Shown here in pieces: positions 1 to 9,240 of a stretch of 23,362 nt of DNA (positions are counted from its first letter, which is position 1; each line of letters starts with the position of its first letter). The stretch is taken from assembly GCF_000006405.1 (NCBI RefSeq), contig NW_003214508.1, forward strand, positions 959,062 through 982,423, written 5' to 3'. Under the pieces are notes generated by a model that was given only the letters and a program-made list of their open reading frames with translations, was not told where the DNA came from and searched no databases. Source of the DNA: Perkinsus marinus ATCC 50983 (lineage: Eukaryota; Perkinsozoa; Perkinsida; Perkinsidae). A program made the translations under genes and the position numbers.

Positions 1-77
1 GGGTGATTTACTCTACACAACATGTCAACTCAGGTGAAAGCTGATAAACACTTCTGAGGAACTGCTATCTGTCGATG

Positions 78-602
78 CTAATCATCCAATACGGCATCAT
101 ATTCCTCCTCCTCCTCCTCCGAACCCCTTCCCTTCTCCCTCGGGTCCCCCCTAGCTATCGCCCAATATCCCTTAACTTCATGCCCTTCTACTACCGCCAC
201 CACACACGCCTTCTTGACCCCCTCGGCCACTCGTCTCCACAGTACCAGCTCCCTCGACGAAGGGCCCTTACCAGCATCTACCACATGCACTAGCCAATTA
301 CTATGGCTCTTCCTCGGGTTTTCTAGGTACACCACCAAATCACTGCCGTAGTTAGGCTGCACGCAAACCCACAGACCTCTGCCCGCCAAATGGCGAGCCA
401 CTACATCACGTCTATGAAGTGGCTCTGTGATCGTAGTACTACTATCCAGATACACCATCGGAAGACCCAGCCTGCTATTCTGCTGAGCGTCACTCGGGAT
501 GGTCCCCAACATGGTACCAAGGACGTGGTCCTCAGCCTCGAGCCGCCGCCAATCCTCCACAGAATAGCATAAGCTCGGCCGGATAGGAAAAGGCTCCGTC
601 AT
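78..602 (-). CDS. TSEN34: tRNA-splicing endonuclease subunit TSEN34/Sen34
   Basis: This is a catalytic subunit of the nuclear tRNA-intron endonuclease, which cuts one splice site of intron-containing pre-tRNAs. The single-exon protein is about 174 aa. The N-terminal part carries the Sen34 signature QNSRLGLP near residue 41. The C-terminal nuclease fold holds YGSDLVVY, then SHSNWLV, then GVKKA. The presumed catalytic triad is Tyr92, His100 and Lys131, and the Tyr-to-His spacing of eight residues matches the human enzyme. I chose the ATG at 602; the open frame continues a little upstream but without a better ATG. The C-terminus is an acidic run of Glu residues encoded by a CTC repeat near 103-120. 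It lies 238 bp downstream of SmD1 on the same strand. The protein is much shorter than human TSEN34 (about 310 aa) because the central linker is nearly absent. Identification is firm; the exact start is slightly uncertain. Confidence 0.88.
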   Translation of the reverse strand: MTEPFPIRPSLCYSVEDWRRLEAEDHVLGTMLGTIPSDAQQNSRLGLPMVYLDSSTTITEPLHRRDVVARHLAGRGLWVCVQPNYGSDLVVYLENPRKSHSNWLVHVVDAGKGPSSRELVLWRRVAEGVKKACVVAVVEGHEVKGYWAIARGDPREKGRGSEEEEEEYDAVLDD

Positions 603-840
603 GATATACGCCCAACAACTGTCCAACCCCAAACTAATAATTCACGACTTCAACTCAATATGCAAGCCCAAACGAGACCCCATCGTCAGTGTAGGGTACG
701 AGCTGTTAACGGACTAGTGCCCTGTATTGAGTGGCAACAGCAATGGTGTATACCGGTCGAGTACTCCCACATGAGAGATCGATCAAGTCGAGGCTTAACG
801 TTATTCTACTTCCAGTCCGCCGCTGCCCCCCCCTAGACGC

Positions 841-1375
841 TTATCGGGCACCTTTACCCTTGCCCTTACCTGACCAACATAACATCTGCACCTACACCAT
901 AAACAAGGCAAGCCGCATTACCCTTGCCCTTTCCCTTGCCCTTCCCTTTACCGAAACCTCTCTCGCGAGCAGCCTTATTCTTCGGGCCATCATCGATCTA
1001 CAAGAGGAGTGCATGATCAAACAGAGCACCTCGACTACTACCAGTAAGGTGTCCAGAGGGATATGGTCGGGGAGGATGAAGTAACGGATAGTGCTACCTG
1101 ACACAACCCCCCCAGTACACAACTGTAGCCGACTCTATAGCGTACCGCGGATGGTCAAATGGTCCATGCCCACTGGGTTGCGGCCGCGCACTGTGACCTT
1201 CACGTTCTTCATATGCGTGTTCATCGACACATCCACACCTATCGTCATACAACCTCAAACACTCGTATCGAACAGTGGACTCACCAGTGACGGTCCCATG
1301 AACTACAGTGCCGTTCTTCAACTCCACAGTAACTGTCTCCGAGTTGAGCTTCTGCAGGAACCGTACGAGCTTCAT
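841..1375 (-). CDS. SNRPD1: Small nuclear ribonucleoprotein SmD1 (5 exons)
   Basis: SmD1 is part of the heptameric Sm ring on spliceosomal snRNAs. Five exons (1375-1285, 1238-1146, 1097-1042, 997-922, 869-841) join in frame to 114 aa; human SmD1 has 119. The introns are 46, 48, 44 and 52 nt, all GT-AG. The protein opens [10 protein letters not shown], has Sm1 ([19 protein letters not shown]), then VDVSMN, then Sm2 with [13 protein letters not shown] and the IPLDTLL end. The tail after [10 protein letters not shown] is a run of about eight Gly-Lys pairs ending GAR, where most SmD1 proteins carry Gly-Arg. The last intron interrupts this tail. The next gene upstream on the same strand is the trehalose enzyme, whose stop lies 295 bp away. 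Identification is essentially certain. Confidence 0.95.
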
Positions 1376-1670
1376 AAGGATCGTTCACAACAACAATCGA
1401 CGACAACACGCTGCAAAAGTACATAATCCCCATGCTAACATAAACACTGTGTGCTGAAAGGGAAATGGTCTCAAAAATGTCGCGAGAGTGGAAAGAGCCT
1501 TAGACCTGTGTACGAATAATACCTAGTCGAGGACAGCCGCGATAGTGTTGTACATATGGTAATCATGGGAATAGTATAATAGCAAAAGCACTTCACAAAA
1601 AATGATCTTAAGCAATCACTGTGACACCGTAGTGTCCTATAGGCTCATGAGTGGGACAAATAGGCTAAGG
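1376..1670. other. Intergenic: SmD1 upstream region and TPS 3' flank
   Basis: This 295 bp stretch lies between the trehalose gene stop and the SmD1 start. It should hold the 3' UTR of one and the 5' region of the other. I see no long open frame, repeat or RNA gene in it. Confidence 0.5.
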
Positions 1671-4600
1671 TTAATATAAATACTGACGAAGCTCAGCCAT
1701 CTCGCTATCTTCGCCGCTTTCCTCACCAAAGTCACCACGACTCATGAAAAGTTCCTGCTCCTCGAAGTTCTCGTCGTATGAGAACATATAGCTTTCCGGA
1801 CTTCCCTCGTACTGCTCAGCATAGCCGTTGCCCAACGCAACCCCACCGGACCGGCTAACTTCACACGGGTTCAATTGACGTCCCCATGCTGGGCACGTAC
1901 TCGAACTGAGTACTTCATACCTACTACAATAGCTATACACCCGCATCGAAGATATACAAGTACCCTGCATAAGCCGCCGATGATGAAGCCGTAGCAAGAG
2001 AGGCCAACACTTCAGAAACTTCATGCGTATCAGCCACAAACCACCTGTAGTGGTAGGATAATGTATTCTGGTAAATAACAAATCTCACTTACTTCGCATG
2101 ACTAGGCTTCTTCCCAACAGACACAGTGAAGACCTCAGTAGCGCCCTTCCCGTGCTGTTGGATCGACAATGCCTCGCCTTGCGGGCGTCTAGTGCTGGTC
2201 CCATGCGATGCCAGCAGCCCAAGATTACCACCTTCCTTCTTCCATACTGTTGCTTGACCCGCCTTTGATGACGGTGTCGTGCTGAAGGGTGGCCTAAGCA
2301 GCCCGCCTAGGATCGAATCAACCCAGCCCATACCAATACCTTCGGAGGCCCGTCCCCAACTGGTTGAGATCGCGATGAATGCTGCCCGAGTTAAGCCCGA
2401 GTGTTCGGTGGGGCCGTTCCACAGAGCTGCCAGAAGATGCAGTCGGTGAAGGTGGATGAGGCCTAGGACCTGCCCACGACAATAGTGAAATAGACACCTG
2501 AGTGGCGCCCATCGTACTATCCATGTGTGGAGGAATAGGAGACGACTTGGGCTCGTATAGACTCTTCAATTTTTCGAACATGAGTTCATCAGACTGGTCA
2601 TCTCCCATTGCGAGGACCTGAATAATACGTCATTATCCAACAAGTACAAACTTGAGCTGCTCACAAAGTCGGGTTGGCCCCGAATGCTAGAGAGCCTCTG
2701 CAATATAATCTGCGCCGCTATACCCTTGTTGACACCCTTCACCTTAATCTCAACATAGCCCTTACCACAAACCACTTCCACGTTGTACCTTGAGGGCCTA
2801 CTGAGCTGCTGAGAGTCTCCGGACCGAACTTACGTGTCAAGGAGTTCCTCCAAGCTGTTGGCCAATTCCTTGGCCTGCCACTGTCCAAAATCAGGATCAG
2901 CATCACCATACTGCCACACCAAGGCCGACCCCTTATACTCGATATACGATCCCTGGGTCCGGGCCACATACCTAGCAGCCATTCACAATCCTAGACCTGA
3001 CTGAGTGAGGTTCCCCCACTGTTTCATCAACTCCATCGCTATAGCCTTCCAAGACGTGTCGTCCTTTTCAGATGCATAACTATCACCTGAACAAGAGACA
3101 AAGCAAGTACCACATGCAATAAGCCACCACGAGCTCACTGAGCAGGCATTCCCAATGACGATGTGAAGATTGAGTGGTACCCTGTTGGTAGTCCGGACCA
3201 TTGAGGGCTGGTACTTGATAATAGTACCCATGCTCAGCAGCGAGACCTAGAACACCGGGGAAGTACGATCGAGAAATAATCTTGATGACCTACCTATGTG
3301 ATCTACACTGCTAAACCACTTCTCGAGATGGTCAGGGCTCCGACCACTCAGGACGACTACTACATTACGAGGGTCTCGGCAAATGACTCTGACCAACAAC
3401 AACAACATCACGTAAAGCAGCTACACCGAGCTTGTCCCACCTCAGCATCTGGAGGACCTTCTCACTCGGTGGACTACCATGCATATGTAGATTAGTCAGT
3501 TCTCCTTCACTAGACGAGCTCGGGATCTGCCCAGAGGAGGCACGAGGGGAACCATAAGCATTCCGAGAGATATACGATGTCGAGCATAGTGTGCCTATAC
3601 AACATCACAGCAAACACCCTTCAATGCGAGAACAGCTACCTTCATTATCCAAAAACAGTACTCTAAACTTGGACCTCTTATAAGCAGCAAGGATCTCATC
3701 ATGTTCCAATCTTTGAAAGTCCTCAGACAGCCCCATCAACCTAGAGCGCTACTATCGTCATCAACCCACAATGATCAAAGACCAATGACCCACCGGAAAT
3801 TAGCTCCGAATCCATAAGTGATGTACATCATCTCAGCCTTCTTCTGTGCCCGCCGTAGGTCACATAGGAAATCCTCCGCCCATGTAAGCAGCGAATGACT
3901 TGACACGTACGCTGTATCGCGATATAACCGCTCGGCAAGCTCCGGAGTACCCTACATGGAGTGATACTGAGCCAGCAGTGAGGGTATGTTCCTACCAGCA
4001 TGTGTTTGGCATCTTGAATGGCTGAGACAAGCTTGTCGGTATTCCACGGGTTAACACTAAGACTGCCAATAAGGACTCGGGAACAACCCGAAAACTCGCT
4101 GCAAATGACCGCCCCTCTGAGGTTGGTCGGACTAGTTGGTGATAGTGCAGCACGGGCCACATAGTACTCGAACGGGACTGCAATAGAACTCCTGATGATG
4201 AGGCGCCCGAAGACTACGGCAGACCTACCCAAATTGAGACCGGACTTCACGCTAGTGTCCAATATAACATCTGCAACTCTCAACAAAGCCATACGATCGA
4301 CAGCACTGAGTGGGCCCGACTCGAAGTGAATGACTAGGAGAGATAATGAGGGCGAAGGAGAGGTCCATATGAAGACTACCTTCAATTCCAAACTGCTTGT
4401 TTATTTTCGCTGCTATCTCCTTCAATTCGCATGCCCTAAGGGGTTACATTCGTGATAGGCCTCGAGCACTTGAGCTTACAGTTTATGAGCCAGTTCAACT
4501 GAGTGAGTCTTGGGCACATAAGCATGTTGTCGGAGTACGGCCCTTCCAACAACGTTAGGGTGCTGCTCTAGAAACAACCGCCATGCTCGGAATTTCAAAC

Positions 4601-6810
4601 CGATTCCGGACAGACGATCGCACCTAAGCATCCAACAGTCATTAATCACTACGAGAAGGCAGGCCCTAGGCTAACTCACCGATCAACTGAGGCATACACT
4701 ATAACGTTGTCACCGTAGTGGGCTCGGAGGGCTCGGGCCCGTTCAACGACCTAACACTTCAATATGGAGTCGAATCACAGGGCTGCTAGAGCTACATACC
4801 GCGGGCTCCTGCATTTTATGCATGGTATAGTCATAATGCATACAAGCATGCCCGACTCTGAGAGCAACCTCCCTTCCTAAGTAACTACCGACAACAAAGT
4901 AAACATCATCATCGCTGAGGTATAGGTCCGCCTACTCAACAGAGACGAATCCTCCCTTCTTAAAGTGGTAGTCAAGCCCTAGTATCCTCTTGCAACTTGT
5001 AAGGAAATGCCTAACACAAAGACATACCCGACCACCCCGGCGGTCCTACTAGATTCACCTCTCATATTCGAAGAATTGGAACCCAACCAGGTCCGCACAG
5101 AGCATCCCCTTGAGGAGCTCTTCTCTCACAGGCAGACACTTATACAGGTCCGAGCTCGGGAACGGCGTATGAAGGAACAAGCCAACATTGGCTGTAGGCA
5201 ATTTCCTGCCGACCAGCCTGAGACCAGCCAATTCGAGGCGCAGGTAGCAAGGCTAGCATTGACGCGTAGTACATGGGCATGAGTAGTAGATATATATCAT
5301 GAATCCAGACCATATCCTGATCCTCTCGACATGCGGCCCACACGACCTGAATTCGATCATCACAAGCACGCTAAGACTGAAGGGGATCACCTCTGAGAAC
5401 TTCTGGTTAACAGTCTGATAGGCAGCCCATTGCTGGAGGTCAAAGGGCCGAGGAATTTCATCCGACACGAACGACATAACAACACTGTGGAAGATGGGCC
5501 ACAGGAACCTACGAGTCGAATGCGACCTATCAAGAGAAAAGCGGCAGTCCAATCACCTGTCACAGAAGTTGACGAAGTTGTGGTAGAGATCCTCAGCGAG
5601 GAAAACAGGTATGCAGTCGTAATCCAACAGTAATTCGCGAATCTAACAAGAACAACATTTCCGATTGAAAAACCGTAAAATGATAGTGGGGAAATCACCT
5701 CTCGTTGGTCCGCATAATCCTTCACATGCACTCCAGGCCAGCCAACAAACATGACCCTGACTGGGTACTCATGCCGCAGTTTGTACATAGAAGGGATCAC
5801 ATTGCCCGATACCGATGCTCTGGCCACCCATTTCCCTACAGCATCCAGCACAGGAATACAGCAAACACTAACACCATCGACATCGGCTCACTCACCATCG
5901 ACTTTCTCTACTTTCACAGGGAGCTCAAAGCTGACCATGATGACACCATTGTTGCTCTCCAAGGGCGGGAAGGAGTCCAGAGAACGAATAGCGGCCATCC
6001 TCTGCTCGAACAACTACAACGAACTGTGGTTTAGTACCAATAAGCACTCTATGTTCAGTACAATGTGAGCGTTGCCCTCGGGGGTCTGTGAACTCTGACT
6101 AGGTGCCTCAACACTCGACGACCGATCGTCAAAGAGTGAGGACACATCCTCTGGGTGCAGTGCATTACGATACATACCAAAATCATCCTCGATCTGTCAC
6201 GAGCAGGGTTCCATCAACGCGGTGATATGCAGAGGACTCACAGTCATTTCCCCTCCGGTTGGTACCATACTTCTTTTCTCCTTGTCAATATAGGTGAACA
6301 AATCACCATCCTGGGTCACCAAGGCGTATTGATAGGAGACACAGACTCTAAGAGCCAAGACGATACGCATCCCAACCGGACCACTCCCAGAAATCAGCAT
6401 TACTTAGTTTGGAACTTCATAGGTTCCACAGTATAAAAGCATGGGAACATGTCCTCTTGGGTGAAGAGCTCGATGCCTTTGCGATGGTCCCAATGGCCCA
6501 ATGCTCCACCGTCCCCAACTACAACTACCTGACCATACCACTATGGCCTATGCCAGACCGGCATACTACTTTGCCGTTATCTTCCTTCAGCTTAGATGCA
6601 TACTCTTGAGGCACCACACACCTGAGGGGCGCGGACGATATATGCAAAAAAAACTGCGGTTGCGGGTAAAACCTACCGAAAAAACACCCGAGTGTAAAGC
6701 GCTCTCTCCCCCTCGGGGACCACCAGTGGCGGGTCCGTATCGACGGTAGCGATGTCGGGTTGTCCCTTGCCCACTATGGGGTTGTCAGCTGCTGATGCTG
6801 TCGGATCCAT
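1671..6810 (-). CDS. CBM20 - trehalose-phosphate synthase-like - trehalose-phosphatase fusion (30 exons)
   Basis: I could join 30 exons in frame through 29 short GT-AG introns, giving roughly 1,200 aa. Start ATG is at 6810 (MDPTAS). Domain 1 (about 6700-6250) is a CBM20 starch-binding fold with VVGDGGALGHWD and VSYQYALV. Domain 2 (about 5980-3800) is a GT20 trehalose-6-phosphate synthase with VFLAEDLYHNF, FLWPIFH, VWIHD, LFLHTPFPSSD, GLDYHFKKGGF, VDRCD, SEFSGCSRVL and VNPWNTD. Domain 3 (about 3720-2050) is a HAD-type trehalose-6-phosphate phosphatase with LFLDNEGTL, VVLSGRS, AAEHGYYYQ, GSYIEYKGSALVWQYGDADPDF, VKGVNKG and GDDQSDELMFE. An acidic tail follows (1671-1900). Several synthase hallmarks are replaced: SNRLP became SFELP, VDRLDYSKG became VDRCDRLSG, and RDGMNL became KSGLNL. 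The synthase is therefore probably inactive, as in many plant class II TPS proteins. The phosphatase keeps its key motifs except DxD, which is DNE. Individual exon edges are predicted by eye. Confidence 0.9.
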
Positions 6811-7152
6811 GAGTCCATGCAGATCCAGAAAAAAGAAGCCCTACTAGCATCATCATACAATACTACCCTGCTGTGAAAAAACGTACGAGGCGATAGGAGA
6901 GTTGAGACGATATTGAAGGTAATGAACAGTAGTAACACCATCACAGAGAACTACCACAGCGCCACGAGATCACATACATGAGAGTAAACGGCGCCGCGCG
7001 AACAACAGGATAAGCCTTGCTGGGCGGTAGGCGGCTGAGGACGAAGAATACAGCGGAGCATAGGAGAAGTACAGCTGCATAGGTGAGGCATTTCACTGTG
7101 ATCGATTGATTGCTGCTCTCATCATCGCCATCCGTGTAAAAGCCGTTGAGTT
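6811..7152. promoter_or_regulatory. Divergent intergenic region
   Basis: About 340 bp separate the start of the minus-strand trehalose gene from the first plus-strand coding-like sequence. Because the strands diverge here, it probably contains promoters for both sides. I recognise no TATA box or named motif, and no convincing open frame. Confidence 0.35.
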
Positions 7153-7153
7153 A

Positions 7154-8076
7154 TGGCAAGTAGGCGCAAGTCGGCAAGGCTCCTACTGTGCCAACACCGC
7201 GGCCCAGGCTAGCCTACAGCGTCGAGACGTGTTCGAGGGTGCCTACAACGTAAGAGGTGGAGAACATTACTGATATTGTTGACCAACAGAAATGGTACTG
7301 TGGTGTAACCCTACGGTATCTTACACTTTAATATGATAAAGACCTTTCAGAGCAATCAGTCGACTGCTAGACGAGTATTCTTTACAGTGGGTGGCTGCCC
7401 TCAAAGGAGCTTACCACACCCTGACCGTATTGCCGTACTGTATTCAACGCAATACGACAGGGTTCGAAATCGGGGGCCTCCATTGATCAGGCTAGAGATG
7501 TTCCTAGGACGAGTATCTATCTCCATCACAACTTCACTTCTACAATACCTCCACGCATGGCCAGAATGAGATGGTCAAGAACTGTCAAGCTTTTACACCA
7601 TTTCGATGAGGCACTCGGTTAGGGACTGTTGGCTCCTCATCGCTCCACTGTCGTATCATGTCAACGACGTAGGCTTATCGTTATTCGAATGGAGCAACCG
7701 CAAGTTCCGAATGTGTTCTATCTAGTGGCTCCATCCATTGACATCTTAGTTGCTGCGGAGGATGTTACTCTCACGTTTCAGAGGTCTCTGGAAAAGGCAG
7801 CGCCGCGGTGCATTCCAACATCAGCTTACCGTCTTGTGCCGTCTGTTTGAATGCTAACAACTATAGGGTGCAAGGGGAGGAGAAGGAGGAGAGGAGCTTT
7901 ATCCGGGTAGAGGTATCCAAGCATAGTCATGACGCGGTTCAGTTTTCTTCCCAATACACCTGCTCTGGGAGTCCACTAGGTTGCTAGATTCCGAGCCGTC
8001 CTACTCGACGTGGGTGTAATGGATGATTCTCGGGAGAACTGTGGTCGAGTAGTAGTCCAGGTTCTGAGGTGCTGCT
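7154..8076 (+). CDS. Unresolved spliced gene, unknown product
   Basis: This plus-strand stretch shows several plausible short GT-AG introns, for example 7250-7289, 7388-ish acceptors, 7712-7755 and 7821-7873, with protein-like exons between. The clearest part is the 3' half, where exons join through introns into a segment containing CCGGCYSHVSEVSGKGSAA, a Gly/Glu-rich stretch, then EELYPVFFPIHLLWES and a Cys-rich end near 8076. In the 5' half two frames look equally good and I could not settle the model or the start; the ATG near 7154 is only a candidate. No family is recognised. The boundaries given are approximate and the frame assignment in 7300-7700 may be wrong. It could also be two genes, or a decayed one. 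Confidence 0.3.
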
Positions 8077-8141
8077 GCTCTTCTTAGCCTAGGCCAGCCC
8101 TTCTCCTGTATCGTATACTAGTGTTGCGAAGGTATAAACCA

Positions 8142-8810
8142 TGTCTCTTTCACCTATGCTCTACATAGTGATGTCGTTAGGAACACGCTCGGCACTGTCA
8201 TCAGACGCGTTCATACTCGGGTAGGATCAAACCATAAATTTATAAGGTCGCTACTCAACCCCGCACCAGTGTGGCCGTCTCACCCTAGCCTCCCAGGCTG
8301 TCGGTGCCCTCTCATATGCAGAACTCTGGATATCCCTTGGTACGGCTACTCGGTGAAGACCAATCATGTCACTATGCAGGATGCCGTAGATGACCACTTC
8401 CATCAATAGCCTACGTTGAGTTGATAAGTACTTCACATGGGAGCCTCTCTGAGCTATCAGATGCGTTTACGATTTTCCATCGTTGTTGTTCCATGGCCAA
8501 ACCCGTCGATATTGTTGTGTTGCTACGCTTGTTATGCTCTTGGCCACTGTACAGTCTACGTCACAACTCTTGTCCCATACGTATCGAGGGCTCATCGACT
8601 CCTGGTTGAGGGCAACAGCGGAGTGGAGCTGATGTATCATTTTTAGGAGGGTACCCAGAGTTCGACAAGGGTAGTAAGAACGAGGATTTCCCAGGCTCGG
8701 GTTCTTGTCCAGTGAGATGAGGAAGATACTGCTTATCGGTAGTACAGCCTACTTCGACACTCTGCGGGTTGTGCTCAATCGTGAGGTCCAGGGTATGCAT
8801 TGTAAGGTCG
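8142..8810 (+). other. Coding-like plus-strand region, product unknown
   Basis: A possible start ATG at 8142 opens MSLSPMLYIVM, and a 48-nt intron from 8221 would join it to a segment ending in GYSVKTNHVTMQDA near 8384. A later open stretch from 8461 to 8646 contains a hydrophobic run (SILLCCYACYALGHC). A further segment near 8645-8710 reads GGYPEFDKGSKNEDF and then YFDTLRVVLNREV after a candidate intron. I could not join all parts into one frame. Some phrases faintly recall pyridoxal-phosphate decarboxylases (SVKTN, GGYPEF), but that is too weak to name a function. It may be a poorly modelled gene or a pseudogene. Confidence 0.22.
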
Positions 8811-8861
8811 GGAACATATGATATGTTGATGTATATGATGATATGTGATGTATGATGACCA

Positions 8862-8880
8862 TTGATATGTTACATATCAA
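8862..8880. repeat. Perfect 9-bp inverted repeat in an AT-rich tract
   Basis: TTGATATGT and its exact reverse complement ACATATCAA are separated by one T. The arms sit at the end of a 60-bp AT-rich stretch (8818-8880) with repeated GATATG and GATGTAT words. It lies between plus-strand coding regions. A one-base spacer suits a protein-binding dyad better than an RNA hairpin. Function unknown. Confidence 0.6.
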
Positions 8881-8990
8881 CAGGTCATCGCCAATGGGAA
8901 GAACACGTAGGGTCGGCTTACTCTACTCGCCTTAGGAGACTGCTACCAGGTACTTGTAGGTGTGCTATGTAACAACAGTAGTAATCATAG

Positions 8991-9088
8991 TGTTGTTATT
9001 GTTATTGTTATTGTTATTGTTATTGTTATTGTTAGTATTGCTATTGCTATTGTTAGTGTTATTGTTATTGTTATTGTTGTTGTTGTTT
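8991..9088 (+). repeat. TTGTTA hexanucleotide microsatellite
   Basis: About 98 bp of imperfect TGTTAT/TTGTTA repeats, with some GTTAGT and CTATTG variants and a final TTG run. It lies in the region upstream of the WW-Yip1 gene. The poly-Leu and poly-Asn frames it generates on either strand are not supported as genes. Confidence 0.9.
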
Positions 9089-9240
9089 GCTTCTATCAAC
9101 AGCTTGGCCGTATTTGTATATGGTGACCATGTCTTACCATAACTCTGTTCCTTCCAGAATTTCCTCGGAACATTGCGAAGCTTTTGAGTTGGGAAACTTG
9201 AACGCAAGCAAGATGTGGTTTTTGCATCAGTTTTGGAGTA

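Noticed and set aside
603-632. An earlier TTG start for TSEN34
   Set aside because: Non-ATG starts are not expected in a eukaryotic nuclear gene, and the ATG at 602 gives a normal Sen34 N-terminus.
5387-5851. A 154-aa continuous minus-strand ORF as a separate gene
   Set aside because: It is read-through of short introns; its two ends belong to different exons of the trehalose gene, joined in other frames.
8341-8384. A pyridoxal-phosphate decarboxylase (ornithine decarboxylase-like) gene
   Set aside because: Only the short phrases YSVKTN and GGYPEF recall the family; other required motifs are absent and the parts do not share a frame.
8965-9207. Poly-Asn ORF on the minus strand and poly-Leu ORF on the plus strand
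   Set aside because: Both are translations of the TTGTTA microsatellite and have no flanking protein-like sequence.
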